Source: UBA1546 sp049302185 (GTDB lineage: Bacteria; Nitrospirota; Thermodesulfovibrionia; Thermodesulfovibrionales; UBA1546). From it: a stretch of DNA of 62,664 nucleotides. The number at the start of each line of letters is the position of its first letter. Position 1 is the first letter of the stretch. Made by a program: the position numbers and the translations under genes. The stretch lies in contig JBAQLV010000029.1 in assembly GCA_049302185.1 (NCBI GenBank), forward strand, positions 1 to 62,664, read 5' to 3'. The notes beneath the pieces were generated by a model. That model saw only the letters and a program-made list of their open reading frames with translations. It had not been told where the DNA came from and ran no database searches. This document shows, one piece after another, positions 16,147-25,627 of this stretch.

Positions 16147-17157
16147 ATGAAACATAAGAGATGGCTTATCGGAGCGTTGATTTTACTCATTGGACTTGGA
16201 GGCATAGCTGTTGCCCAGCAATACCCGATGGATCAAATGGGAGGACAGCAGCCGCCTCAACAGCCCCAGCAGTCAGGCACTGTTCAGGTTGACGCAAGTT
16301 TTACCGCTGCAAATGAGTGGCTGAGCAAGAATCACCTTTCTTTAACCGGCAGCGCTGCAGGCAGAGATGACGGAGCTGCTTTCAGTCAGGAAATGATCTT
16401 GTTTTACGGCGAGGCGTATGGCAATCCTTCGCATACTAATATCGCGCAAAGGGGAGGCATGGCTAAAAGGGCAGCAGTAGTTGTCGCCCAAAGATCACTT
16501 GCAGAATATATTAACGGCTTTGCGATTGTCGGCGATACGCTGGTTAAAGACGGCGTAGCACAGTATGATGTAATCAGGTCTGCTGTTGCGGGGTTTATAA
16601 AGGGCGTTCAGGTGGTTTTTCAGGATTACAGCCCAGAGAAAGATACTGCCATTGCCATAATCAAGGTAGGAATGCACGGGCCGGATGGTTTTGCAACCAG
16701 CGTGTATAAAAAGATGTTTGTGACTGAAAAAAAGATGGACCCTCAATTTGTAAAAGCCATACATGAGGTGGATGGAAAGCCTGCGCCTAATTTTAAGACA
16801 GCGGTTGTTCCTGTAGAAGCGCATGACGGGCTTATAATTGACGCTACTGAGCAGAACTTCAGACCTGCATTGATAAACAGGGTGTTCACTCCCAAAGGAG
16901 AACTGCTTTACGATCCATCAAAGATAAGCCAGAAAGTGCTGGTTGAGCAGGGATGCGGTGAATATACGAACAGCGTGGACAAGGCAAAGGCTGCGCTTGA
17001 TTCAAGAGGCGTAAAGAACCCATTGGTTATTAAGGCAATAGGTACAGTCAGCCCGTCTGATATACAGGTCTCCGATGATGACGCAGTGAAGATCTTCTCG
17101 GCAAACCAGAAGAAGGGTTTTTTTGCAAGTGCGAAGGTAGCATTTGTGTTGAAATAA
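16147..17157 (+). CDS. Exported LPP20-like protein
   Basis: A signal peptide ends near AVAQQ, followed by a Gln/Pro-rich linker (residues 25-42). The middle of the protein, GGMAKRAAVVVAQRSLAEYINGF, resembles the LPP20/FlgT-type fold in which a run of helices carries R/K-AA-x-x-A-Q-R-x-L. The C-terminal third contains FRPALINRVFTPKGELLYDP. AAAGGAGGAC precedes the ATG. It is the second protein of this type in the run. I cannot assign a specific role beyond an exported envelope protein. Confidence 0.7.
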   Translation: MKHKRWLIGALILLIGLGGIAVAQQYPMDQMGGQQPPQQPQQSGTVQVDASFTAANEWLSKNHLSLTGSAAGRDDGAAFSQEMILFYGEAYGNPSHTNIAQRGGMAKRAAVVVAQRSLAEYINGFAIVGDTLVKDGVAQYDVIRSAVAGFIKGVQVVFQDYSPEKDTAIAIIKVGMHGPDGFATSVYKKMFVTEKKMDPQFVKAIHEVDGKPAPNFKTAVVPVEAHDGLIIDATEQNFRPALINRVFTPKGELLYDPSKISQKVLVEQGCGEYTNSVDKAKAALDSRGVKNPLVIKAIGTVSPSDIQVSDDDAVKIFSANQKKGFFASAKVAFVLK

Positions 17158-17161
17158 ATTT

Positions 17162-17297
17162 AACCCCAAAAATGCAGTGATAGGGGCATGGATGATTGAA
17201 AAGTATTTTGTCCCGACAAAAGTCGGGATTGAAATCTAAAGACTTTGAAGGCATTCATGCCCCTGTTTATAAAAAATAGCTGCATTTTCCGGGTTCA
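17162..17297. repeat. Imperfect inverted-repeat element with a nested palindrome
   Basis: The left arm (AACCCCAAAAATGCAG then GGGGCATGGATG) pairs with the right arm (CATTCATGCCCC then CTGCATTTTCCGGGTT). The centre holds a second perfect palindrome, TCCCGACAAAAGTCGGGA at 17211-17228. No coding capacity is evident. The element fills most of the gap before the transglutaminase gene. Confidence 0.7.
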
Positions 17298-17307
17298 GGA
17301 AATATCT

Positions 17308-19038
17308 ATGCCATTCATAGTATTGTGCCTTTGTTTTATTATTATTTTTTCGCCGCTGCACTCTTCAGCTAAGACCCTTATTCTTGACGGAGATCTAGAA
17401 AGCAGGATAAAGATGTCCCAGCAGATCAGCTTTGACGTCCAGCAGGGGGTAAAGACACTAACCTTTAAATTCGCTCTTCCGACCGAATTTTCCAATAAGG
17501 CAACATCACAGGGCGTTGACGGCCTGAATATAAAATTCACACCTGAACCAGTATCTGTGGTTGACGATATAGATAAATTTGGCAACAGGTTTAAGAAGGC
17601 AAGGTGGGAGAATCTGAAGCAGAGCGTCAATATCACAATATCATTTAATGCGCACATAAAAGCAGAGTTGCGTTCAATGGATAGCAGCGCTGGATTCCCT
17701 CTAAACGGCATACCAAATGATGACGCGGTATTTCTCAAGCCGACACAAATGGTCCAGAGCGACAATGAAGAAATCATAGCCCTTTCAAAGAGACTTACAG
17801 GCAATGCAAGGACAACTCACGATGCTGTAAACGCTATACTTAACTGGGTTGCTGACAATGTAAAGTACACTTATAACCCTCCTCAATACGATGCGATACA
17901 CACGATGAAAACAGGCAAGGGCAATTGCCAGAACTTTGCGCATCTTTCAATGGCATTGCTAAGAGCAGCAGGCATTCCCTCCAGAATTGTAGGGGGGATC
18001 AGCCTTAAGCGCCAGTGGAAGGTCCCTGTTGAAAACGGCTATCTTGTGCAGGATATGGGGCAGGGAGGCCATGCGTGGATGGAGATATTCTTTCCTGATT
18101 TAGGGTGGCTTTCCTATGATCCCCAGCAGTCAAGACAGTTTACTTCAACGAGGCATATCAAACAGACGCACGGACTTGATTCAAAAGACATTAATGATTC
18201 TTGGTCTGCATCTCCATATCTGCCGCAATACAATGAAAATATAGAAGCAGTTTTTACCAATGACGAAACAAATATAAAACTAATGGCATCAAAGAGCGCG
18301 CCTGTATCTTACATTATGAGCAATAATCTCATAGCAAAAGCAATTGCCCCTGAAAAACCATTGCCGCCCGTAACGCCAAAACCCGAACCATTTGTTAAAC
18401 CTATCCCTATACCAAAGCCTGAACAGGAGGTCAAGCCTTTGCCTATGCCGAAACCTGAGCCTAAGGTTAAACCCCTTCCGCCCAAGCCTGTTCCTCCTAA
18501 AAAGAAGGGCATTGTTGAATTCGGCAATATGGAATTTCCGGCACTTGTTGATGCCTATCAAACTGTTGGAAATGTTGCTACAAGGATTCTTGATAAAGAG
18601 ACCGCAGAGTATGTGACATCACAATATGTCTATGCGCAGGCATTTGAAATTGGCGAGTCTCTGAATATTCAGTCTGTATCCCTTGCCATGAAGAAGTTTG
18701 GGGGAGATGGGACTATTTATATTGACCTCGTAACAGATGAAGATGGAAGACCGAGTCTCTCAGGCGTGCGGTCAAAGCCACTCTTTATAGAAGATATTAA
18801 AAAAAGACCCGGCTATTACTGGGTGGATTTTACCTTCCCCTCTGATACTCCTGTAAAACTGAAAAAAGGAAGATACTGGATAGTCATGAGGCATTCAGGA
18901 GAGGCGATAGTAAACTGGTTCTTTATTCCCGGCAATGCTTATGGGGACGGAGACGATACACGTTCAACAGTTAAGGGATATAAATGGGAAGACCTGCTGA
19001 ATTATGATTTTGTGTTTAAGGTGAGGGGAAGGGTTTAA
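17308..19038 (+). CDS. Exported transglutaminase-like cysteine peptidase-fold protein
   Basis: A signal peptide (PFIVLCLCFIIIFSPLHSSA) is followed by a transglutaminase-like core. The triad is visible: Cys in TGKGNCQNFAHLSMALLRAAG, His in GGHAWMEIFF, and Asp in GWLSYDPQQ. Such periplasmic domains cleave or cross-link peptides. A proline-rich linker of about 45 residues with repeated P-K-P-E-P units follows. The last 170 residues form a beta-rich domain that I do not recognise. The ATG at 17308 follows AGGA at 17297-17300 and gives a good signal peptide; a TTG at 17245 lies inside the upstream repeat. The next gene overlaps its stop. Confidence 0.85.
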   Translation: MPFIVLCLCFIIIFSPLHSSAKTLILDGDLESRIKMSQQISFDVQQGVKTLTFKFALPTEFSNKATSQGVDGLNIKFTPEPVSVVDDIDKFGNRFKKARWENLKQSVNITISFNAHIKAELRSMDSSAGFPLNGIPNDDAVFLKPTQMVQSDNEEIIALSKRLTGNARTTHDAVNAILNWVADNVKYTYNPPQYDAIHTMKTGKGNCQNFAHLSMALLRAAGIPSRIVGGISLKRQWKVPVENGYLVQDMGQGGHAWMEIFFPDLGWLSYDPQQSRQFTSTRHIKQTHGLDSKDINDSWSASPYLPQYNENIEAVFTNDETNIKLMASKSAPVSYIMSNNLIAKAIAPEKPLPPVTPKPEPFVKPIPIPKPEQEVKPLPMPKPEPKVKPLPPKPVPPKKKGIVEFGNMEFPALVDAYQTVGNVATRILDKETAEYVTSQYVYAQAFEIGESLNIQSVSLAMKKFGGDGTIYIDLVTDEDGRPSLSGVRSKPLFIEDIKKRPGYYWVDFTFPSDTPVKLKKGRYWIVMRHSGEAIVNWFFIPGNAYGDGDDTRSTVKGYKWEDLLNYDFVFKVRGRV

Positions 19039-19505
19039 TGAAAATACTCGGCATGCTGGCCGCCTTTATTATCTTGTTCATGTTTTCGGCGAATGTCCTG
19101 CCAGCTGAAAGGGAGCAGAAAAAAAACCCGCCTCTGTCTAAACAAGAAGTTCAGAAGTTAAGAGACATAGCAGTGATTATCGCAGGAGAAATAGCAAGAA
19201 GAAACATAAAGTCTGTTACAGTAACGGATTTCAAGGATATTAAGGGCAATCCCTCAAAACTGGGGAAAACAGTTGCTGCTGAATTCAGAAAGCAGATAGA
19301 GGCTTTAGGCAAGACGAAATTTACGGTTGTGGACAGTCGGTACGACTCGCAACCGAGCGGCGGAGGCGCTTTGGTTACTGGAATGTTTCTTCCGTTTAAG
19401 GGCGGAGATAAATGGAAACTGGACATAAAGGTTTTATCGCCTGATAACAGGCTTATTGCATCCTACAGCGGTTTCTTCAGAAAAACAAAAGGAGTTAAAA
19501 AATGA
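19038..19505 (+). CDS. Small exported protein, FlgO-like fold possible
   Basis: The 155-residue protein has a signal peptide ending near VLPAE. The mature part reads like a FlgO/CsgG-type small domain: LRDIAVIIAGEIARRNIKSVTVTDF, then LGKTVAAEFRKQIEAL and KFTVVDSR. A 16-bp sequence shared with addB is inserted in frame at 19343-19358 (SRYDSQPSGG). Its ATG overlaps the previous stop, and its own stop overlaps the next start, so the three genes are coupled. Family assignment is tentative. Confidence 0.65.
   Translation: MKILGMLAAFIILFMFSANVLPAEREQKKNPPLSKQEVQKLRDIAVIIAGEIARRNIKSVTVTDFKDIKGNPSKLGKTVAAEFRKQIEALGKTKFTVVDSRYDSQPSGGGALVTGMFLPFKGGDKWKLDIKVLSPDNRLIASYSGFFRKTKGVKK
19343..19358. repeat. 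16-bp sequence shared with addB (6369-6384)
   Basis: CGACTCGCAACCGAGC is the exact reverse complement of the addB copy. It sits in a loop-like, Gly- and Ser-rich part of the protein. Confidence 0.5.
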
Positions 19506-21790
19506 AAAATATATTGTCAGTTTTATCAATCCTATTTGTTTTAATATTCCTTTCATCATGCGTGCCGACAGAGGAAATAAAAAAAGACACGCCTGAAGCG
19601 TCGGCTGTAGCAGAAGAAGAACTTCCGAGAATTGTTGCGGTCCTGCCATTTCAGAACGATACAGAGGAAAGAGGCATAGCAAATCAGGTCAGAAAGGCGT
19701 TTTATAACCATTTCAGTTCCAAACCTTACAAGGACATTGAACCTTCAATCGTTGATGAAAAAATCGTTCACATGGAAAAATCTACAGGCAAAACTGTTCT
19801 TGAAATGAAACCCGCTGAGGTATGCCAGTCGCTCGGATGTGACGGGTTGGTATATGGCAGAATCACTGATTTTAAAAAGGTCTATGCGGCAGTTTATTCC
19901 CAGCTTGGCGTTGAGGCTGAGGTATGGATAGTGAATACAAAAACAGGGAAAGAGGTGCTAAGGTTAAAGGACGCTGTACGGTACCACGAAGGCAGTGTTC
20001 CCCTGTCTCCGCTTGGACTGATAATGACTGCTGTATCAACGGCAATGAACCTCAGAGAGATTCAGCAGATTAGGCTGGTAAGTGAGCTTGCTTACAAGTT
20101 AAATGAAAAGATACCTTCTCCATCGGGAATCGCCGCAGAGGACAGGCCTGCGATTAAGGAAGTCCTTACCAATATAAAAGAAGGGCCGTTCGGCAAAGGC
20201 AAGATAATCAGGGCAGGGCTTGAAGGCGACAAGTCAATGGTGGCAATGTTTGATATAGGCAATTACAAAAAGAACATTCCAATGAAAGAGGTAAAACCCG
20301 GAATTTATACCGGCGAATATCTTGTAATGCCGGGAGATAATGTAAAAGACATGCCTATCATTGCATCATTGAAAAAACCTCGCGGATATGAAAGCCAGTG
20401 GATTGATGTGAGCGGTTTTGTGACTATTGATACCACTCCGCCGCCTCAGGTCAAAGGCGCAAAGGCGAAGGGCTTTCACGACAGGATTGAGCTTGCATGG
20501 GAGACATTAAAGGACATATCTGACCTCGCAGGCTATAAAGTCTTAAGAAGCGAGCAGCCTCTAAGCGGATATGCTGAGATAGCGAAAGTGGAAGTCAGTA
20601 TTTTTGAAGATAAAACAGCCAAGCCGGATAAGATTTATTATTATAGGGTTTCGGCATTTGACCAGACAGGCAATGAATCAGACCTGCATGACCCTCTCAG
20701 AGCATCTCTTGTATCCAAAGAACCTGTTCCGCTTTCAGGCGAGCTAAAAAAAGACACTGTTCTCTATGGAATTTATATTGTAAAAAACAGCCTCACAGTC
20801 CCCAAGGGTTTATCGCTGACAATAGAGCCTGAAACGCTGATTATATTTGATGAAAATGCATCTCTCAATGTGCATGGCAAAATGATTGTAAGCGGAAAGG
20901 AATCTCCGGTTGAACTTATCCCCGCAGGAGATAAAAAATGGAGGGGCATAATCGCTGAAGGAGCCAATATGGCGGTCAGCGGTTTCCGCATTAAAGGCGC
21001 AGCAACCGCAATGCTTTTGCGAAACACAGAGGGCTCAATAGAAGATGGTGTAATCACAGGCAGCAATATCGGAGTTTTTGTCTCAGGCACACCGTCTGCT
21101 GCAATAAAAAACTTGACGATCTCAGGCAATAAAACAGGGATTGAACTTCAGCAGACAGACGCAAAGATTCTTCAGACAAACATCTTTCAGAATGCCGAAG
21201 GCATCCGCATAAAAACCTTTTCAGGAGAGATAAAAGACAACAATATCGTTGACAATGAAAAGAACATCTCATCCGAATCAAACATAAAAATCGCTGCAAA
21301 CTATCTTGGCTCCGTAAATGTAGATGAGATGAAGATTTCAGGAGTCAGCATCGCAAAGGTGTATGACAATAAGTTTCCTGACGGCAAAATAGTGAATGCT
21401 ATTTTCAACCCCTATGCGCTTCTAAGCCATGAGGAACGCCAGAAAAAGGCGGCGGAGTTTCTTATTGAGGCAGGTAACTATTTCAGGCAGAGGAATTACG
21501 GCAAGGCAGTAACTCTCTTTGAAGAGACATTAAAGGCTTTTCCTACGCCTGAAGTCTATTACTATCTCGCATTATGTTATCAGGAGATGAAGGAAGATGA
21601 GAAGGTGCTGAAATATTTAAAAGACGGCGTTGAGAAATTTCCAAAAGATTCCACACTGCAAAAATCGCTCGGCATAATGTATTACGAAAAAGGCAACGAA
21701 GCAGAGGCGAAGAAGGTGTTTGAAGAAGTCCTGCGGCTGAGTCCCGGCGACAGACAGGTAAAATTTCTGCTTGAGAGGATTGGGAAGTGA
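19502..21790 (+). CDS. Modular lipoprotein: GNA1162-like, FnIII, beta-helix and TPR domains
   Basis: The lipobox is LSSC. Residues 40-210 read as a lipoprotein ATPase-like/GNA1162 type domain (RIVAVLPFQNDTEERGIANQVRKAF, then LGCDGLVYGRITDF). Residues 305-400 look like a fibronectin type III domain (DTTPPPQVKGAKAKGFHDRI, YYYRVSAFDQTGNES). Residues 420-640 are a right-handed beta-helix of the NosD type, with repeated short strands such as GNKTGIELQQTDAKI. The last 110 residues are TPRs (EVYYYLALCYQEMKEDEKVL). The gene overlaps the preceding one by 4 bp. Together the domains suggest a surface or periplasmic binding scaffold. Confidence 0.8.
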   Translation: MKNILSVLSILFVLIFLSSCVPTEEIKKDTPEASAVAEEELPRIVAVLPFQNDTEERGIANQVRKAFYNHFSSKPYKDIEPSIVDEKIVHMEKSTGKTVLEMKPAEVCQSLGCDGLVYGRITDFKKVYAAVYSQLGVEAEVWIVNTKTGKEVLRLKDAVRYHEGSVPLSPLGLIMTAVSTAMNLREIQQIRLVSELAYKLNEKIPSPSGIAAEDRPAIKEVLTNIKEGPFGKGKIIRAGLEGDKSMVAMFDIGNYKKNIPMKEVKPGIYTGEYLVMPGDNVKDMPIIASLKKPRGYESQWIDVSGFVTIDTTPPPQVKGAKAKGFHDRIELAWETLKDISDLAGYKVLRSEQPLSGYAEIAKVEVSIFEDKTAKPDKIYYYRVSAFDQTGNESDLHDPLRASLVSKEPVPLSGELKKDTVLYGIYIVKNSLTVPKGLSLTIEPETLIIFDENASLNVHGKMIVSGKESPVELIPAGDKKWRGIIAEGANMAVSGFRIKGAATAMLLRNTEGSIEDGVITGSNIGVFVSGTPSAAIKNLTISGNKTGIELQQTDAKILQTNIFQNAEGIRIKTFSGEIKDNNIVDNEKNISSESNIKIAANYLGSVNVDEMKISGVSIAKVYDNKFPDGKIVNAIFNPYALLSHEERQKKAAEFLIEAGNYFRQRNYGKAVTLFEETLKAFPTPEVYYYLALCYQEMKEDEKVLKYLKDGVEKFPKDSTLQKSLGIMYYEKGNEAEAKKVFEEVLRLSPGDRQVKFLLERIGK

Positions 21791-21813
21791 AATATTGAAG
21801 AAGAAGAAAAGGC

Positions 21814-21900
21814 GAGATTTTTGTGCAGATGGGGCATACTGATGCTGTTTATGCAGTAGCTTTTTCTCCAGATGGAAAATATTGTAATGGCAGATATGGC
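21814..21900 (+). pseudogene. Remnant of a WD40-protein gene
   Basis: The frame starting GAG at 21814 reads EIFVQMGHTDAVYAVAFSPD then GKYCNGRYG, and continues open to a TAG at 21952. The downstream WD40-caspase gene starts its mature part with EIFVQLGHAENVGLVGFSPD, then GKY, and later has SRNGRYA. The fragment thus looks like a duplicate of that 5' region with an internal deletion joining the first and second repeats. No start codon or ribosome site is present. Confidence 0.75.
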
Positions 21901-21941
21901 GTGGATTTTGTAGAAAAAATTAGCAAACTAAGGAGAAATTT

Positions 21942-22214
21942 ATGTTTGGTTTAGGCTTACAGGAGCTTATTATTTTGTTTGTCCTTTTTGTGCCCATCGG
22001 GTTAATGTTAATCGCATTTGTGGACATCCTCAGGAATGAATTTACGGGTTCGAATAAAATTGTATGGCTGATCGCTGTGATACTCGTTCCCTTTATTGGT
22101 CCCATAGCCTACTTTTTCATCGGCAGGAAGCAGAAGGTAGGAGAGCGAAAGAAAATTAAGAAGAGGGGCAGGAGGAATTATAGTTTCGGTAAAGAGGGGA
22201 TATTCTTTAAATAA
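21942..22214 (+). CDS. Small membrane protein, PLDc_N (cardiolipin-synthase N-terminal) type
   Basis: The 90-residue protein has two membrane segments and the family sequence IAFVDILRNEFTGSNKIVWL followed by FIGPIAYFFIGRKQ. This matches the PLDc_N domain, which occurs alone or in front of phospholipase-D-type synthases. No catalytic HKD motif is present. AAGGAG precedes the ATG. It is sandwiched between the WD40 remnant and the intact WD40-caspase gene, so it may have been inserted into a duplicated locus. Confidence 0.85.
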   Translation: MFGLGLQELIILFVLFVPIGLMLIAFVDILRNEFTGSNKIVWLIAVILVPFIGPIAYFFIGRKQKVGERKKIKKRGRRNYSFGKEGIFFK

Positions 22215-22225
22215 CAGGAGGAGTC

Positions 22226-25200
22226 ATGTTTAAATTTAAGAGTTTATTCCGCTTTTTAGCGGTCTGGTTTGGAATTATTGCCATACTATCCATAAGTTCG
22301 GCCTCTGTTTTTGCCGCTGAAAAGCCTGAGATTTTTGTGCAACTAGGGCATGCAGAAAATGTGGGCTTGGTAGGCTTTTCTCCAGACGGGAAATATGCAC
22401 TGGCAGGAGACGTAGCGGGAAATACAAAGCTCTGGGATATAGCCAGCGGAAGAGAGATAAAGACACTACCCTGTCTGCTGGCAGCTATTTCTCGTAATGG
22501 CAGATATGCCCTTTTGTTTCAACCAAAAGAAAAAATATTAAAACTCTGGGATATGGCAAAGAAAGAGGAAATTAGTGTTTATAAAATAGAGGCTGACAAG
22601 GTAAAAGCTATTTCAGCAGCACTATCCGATGATGGCAGGTACATTCTTTTAGGAGGCAGCAGCGATATCTCTGGGCTTTGGGATTTGCAATCAGAAAGGG
22701 AAATACGAGCGGAAAATATAAAAAAGACATTTATCGGTCATAAAGCCCGCATAAATTCAATTATATTCTCTCCTGATGGAAAATATGCATTGTCTGGAAG
22801 TGATGACAAAACAATCCGGCTCTGGGACATAGCAACAGGAACTCTGGTAAGGACGTTTGAAGGCCATGCTTATGATGTATACGCATTAGCCTTTTCGCCT
22901 GACGGCAGATATATATTATCAGGCAGCGGCGATGAGACCGCAAAACTTTGGGATATAGTGACAGGGAAAGAAGTAAAGACCTTTAAGCATGAAAGACGTG
23001 TTTTGCTGGCAGCTTTTTCTCCTGACGGAAAATATGCGCTTACCGGCAATAACACTGAAATGAAGCTCTGGGACATATTAACTGGAGTGGATATATTGGC
23101 AAAAGTCAAAGCTGAGGCGATAGCCAAAATGAAGGCTGAAGCTGAGATAAAGGGCAAAGCTGAGATGGAGGCCAGAACCAAAGCTTACACTGAAGAAGTT
23201 GCAAAAGCCAAAGCAGAAGGAAAACCTATACCCCCAGAACCCCAGGAAGAAGTCTATATAGACGAACACGGAATAGAAGAAGCATGGGAAGTGGAATACC
23301 ATTTGGAAGATGGTGCTTGGTCTGCTGCATTTTCTCCTGATGGAAAGTATATACTCTCTGGGAGCTGGAGAGGTCTGAACTTCTGGGACGCTGCCGCAGG
23401 AAAAGAGATAAAAACCGAGGCAAAGTTTTTGGGCTATGCTGACGAGATTTATTCAGCAGTTTTTTCTCCTGACGGAAAATCAGTGGTGTCTGCGACCAGT
23501 CGCGGCGCCATGGTGGTTTGGGATATGGTAGAGGGTAGAAAGAAAGTTGAGTGGCCCTCTGATGCAGGCGTGGTTGCCATTTCTCCTGATGGAAAGTTTG
23601 TCTTGTCAGGAAGCAGGGCTGAACAAAACCCTGGCATCCTGAAACTTTGGGATATAACCACCGGAAAGCAAATATGGTCAATAGAAGGGCATAGGGTAAG
23701 AATCCATTCTCTTGCATTTTCTCCTGATGGAAAATACGCTCTATCAGCAAGCCGTGATGGAACCGTGAAGCTCTGGGACATAGAGGCAAGAAAGGAGATG
23801 AAGGCATTTAATGGAAATGACCGAGACGATCAAGGTGCGGTAGCTTTTTCCCCAAATGGGGAATACATTTCATTAAGTCGTGAAGGTTATACTGCAAGCC
23901 TCTTGGATGTGAAATCTGGAACTCAAATACGAACATTTGAATTTTGTGAACCACCGTTAGCTTTTTCACCGAACGGCAAATACGTTATATGCAATTATGG
24001 CAGAATTTTTGAAGTAGAAACCGGCAAGGAAATAATTAAGATTGAAGGATTTGAAGCGCGTTCATTAGCCTATTCTCCTGATGGCAGATATATACTCAGC
24101 GGGGGTTTTGAAGATACCCTTCAGCTTTGGGATGCCAAAACCGGAAAAGTAAAATGGGAAATCCCCTTACAGTCTCGTTGGATCGAGGCTGTTGCCTTTT
24201 CGCCTGATGGGAAATATGCCTTGTCCGCAAGTTACAACGGCGCAATGAACCTATTTGAAGTGGCAACAGGCAAGAAAGTAGCCATGCTGGCGGAATTTCG
24301 TGAGCAAAAAAAGAGCTTCAATGCAGAAAAAGATTGGGTCGCTCCTGATTGGATTGTCATCACGCCTGAAGGATATTTCAATGCATCACCAAATGGCGCC
24401 AAGCATCTTAATGTGAGGGTTGGCAGCAATGTCTATTCCATAGACAACTTCTATGAAAAGTTTTTCAATCCTGTTTATGTTGCCTCTGTATTGCAGGGCA
24501 AAAAGGTTGAGACAGTTGCAGACATCAGAAAAGGTTTTGCAACGCCTCCTGATGTAAAAATCATCTCTCCTGAGCCCGGAAAGGAATTCAGCACAGACAC
24601 TGTAACAATAACAGTCTCTGCGAAAGACACAGGCGGAGGGATTGATGAGATAAGGCTTTATCATAATGGAAAGGCAATAGGCGAAGATACGAGGGCTGTA
24701 AAGATTGTTCCAAAAGGAAATGAAGTAGTAAAAGACTATACCGTTGCCCTCGTTGATGGAATTAACACATTCAGGGCAGTAGGATTCAGCAAAGACAGGA
24801 CAGAATCAAACCCTTATGAACTCATAGTCAAACTCACTGCACCACAAAAAGATGTCTCCATGTATATCTTTGCAGTAGGCATCAATAAATACAAAAACCC
24901 TGCATTAAACTTAAACTATGCAGAGCCTGATGCAAAAGGAATTGCTGACTTCTTCAAACAGAAAGGCAAGGGATTATTCAAAAATGTTGAAATCGAAGAG
25001 ATTTACAATGAACAGGCAACAAAGGAGACAATCATCTCAAAATTAAGTCAATTGCAGAACACAAACCCGCAGGATGCGGTATTGATTTATCTTGCAGGGC
25101 ATGGAGAGAATATAAATGACAAATGGTATTTCATCCCTTATGAACTGACATATCCTGAAAGGGAAGAGGATGTTAAAACAAAGGCCATCTCATCTGATGA

Positions 25201-25597
25201 ACTATCAGGGTATATAAAGAACATCAAGGCTCAAAAGATACTCATGCTTATTGATGCATGCAAATCAGGAGCGGTATTGATAGCATTCAGGGGTTTTGAG
25301 GATAGGAAGGCGCTCTCTCAGCTTTCAAGGTCAACAGGTGTGCATATAGTAGCCGCATCAACAAAAGACCAGTTTGCATCAGAAGTAAAGGAATTGGGTC
25401 ATGGTGTATTTACATATATCCTTCTTGAAGGACTGAAAGGTAAGGCAGCGGGCAAAGGTGAGACCGTTACTGTGAGAAAACTCATGGGATATGTAGAAGA
25501 AAAACTGCCAGAGATAACAAAAAAATACAAACAGGAGGCACAGTATCCAGTGGTGGATTCAAGGGGAATGGATTTTCCATTGGTGATGGGAAAATAA
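22226..25597 (+). CDS. Exported WD40-repeat protein with C-terminal caspase (C14) domain
   Basis: A signal peptide ends near SVFAA. I count about 14 WD40 repeats (typical FSPDGKYALSGSDDKTIRLW), enough for two seven-bladed propellers. A Lys/Ala/Glu-rich helical insert (about residues 290-345) interrupts them after the sixth. An Ig-like domain follows (about 775-870), then the caspase domain. The caspase dyad is visible as His959 in LAGHGE and Cys1012 in IDACKSG. Caspase-like bacterial proteins are usually cytoplasmic effectors; the leader suggests a periplasmic one here. AGGAGGAG gives a strong start. The CHAT-protease gene follows 30 bp later. Confidence 0.93.
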   Translation: MFKFKSLFRFLAVWFGIIAILSISSASVFAAEKPEIFVQLGHAENVGLVGFSPDGKYALAGDVAGNTKLWDIASGREIKTLPCLLAAISRNGRYALLFQPKEKILKLWDMAKKEEISVYKIEADKVKAISAALSDDGRYILLGGSSDISGLWDLQSEREIRAENIKKTFIGHKARINSIIFSPDGKYALSGSDDKTIRLWDIATGTLVRTFEGHAYDVYALAFSPDGRYILSGSGDETAKLWDIVTGKEVKTFKHERRVLLAAFSPDGKYALTGNNTEMKLWDILTGVDILAKVKAEAIAKMKAEAEIKGKAEMEARTKAYTEEVAKAKAEGKPIPPEPQEEVYIDEHGIEEAWEVEYHLEDGAWSAAFSPDGKYILSGSWRGLNFWDAAAGKEIKTEAKFLGYADEIYSAVFSPDGKSVVSATSRGAMVVWDMVEGRKKVEWPSDAGVVAISPDGKFVLSGSRAEQNPGILKLWDITTGKQIWSIEGHRVRIHSLAFSPDGKYALSASRDGTVKLWDIEARKEMKAFNGNDRDDQGAVAFSPNGEYISLSREGYTASLLDVKSGTQIRTFEFCEPPLAFSPNGKYVICNYGRIFEVETGKEIIKIEGFEARSLAYSPDGRYILSGGFEDTLQLWDAKTGKVKWEIPLQSRWIEAVAFSPDGKYALSASYNGAMNLFEVATGKKVAMLAEFREQKKSFNAEKDWVAPDWIVITPEGYFNASPNGAKHLNVRVGSNVYSIDNFYEKFFNPVYVASVLQGKKVETVADIRKGFATPPDVKIISPEPGKEFSTDTVTITVSAKDTGGGIDEIRLYHNGKAIGEDTRAVKIVPKGNEVVKDYTVALVDGINTFRAVGFSKDRTESNPYELIVKLTAPQKDVSMYIFAVGINKYKNPALNLNYAEPDAKGIADFFKQKGKGLFKNVEIEEIYNEQATKETIISKLSQLQNTNPQDAVLIYLAGHGENINDKWYFIPYELTYPEREEDVKTKAISSDELSGYIKNIKAQKILMLIDACKSGAVLIAFRGFEDRKALSQLSRSTGVHIVAASTKDQFASEVKELGHGVFTYILLEGLKGKAAGKGETVTVRKLMGYVEEKLPEITKKYKQEAQYPVVDSRGMDFPLVMGK

Positions 25598-25627
25598 AAG
25601 GGATTTTATGAATAAAAGGGAGAGATC

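Noticed and set aside
18309..18527. Gly-rich minus-strand frame
   Set aside because: It is antisense to the proline-rich linker of the transglutaminase gene.
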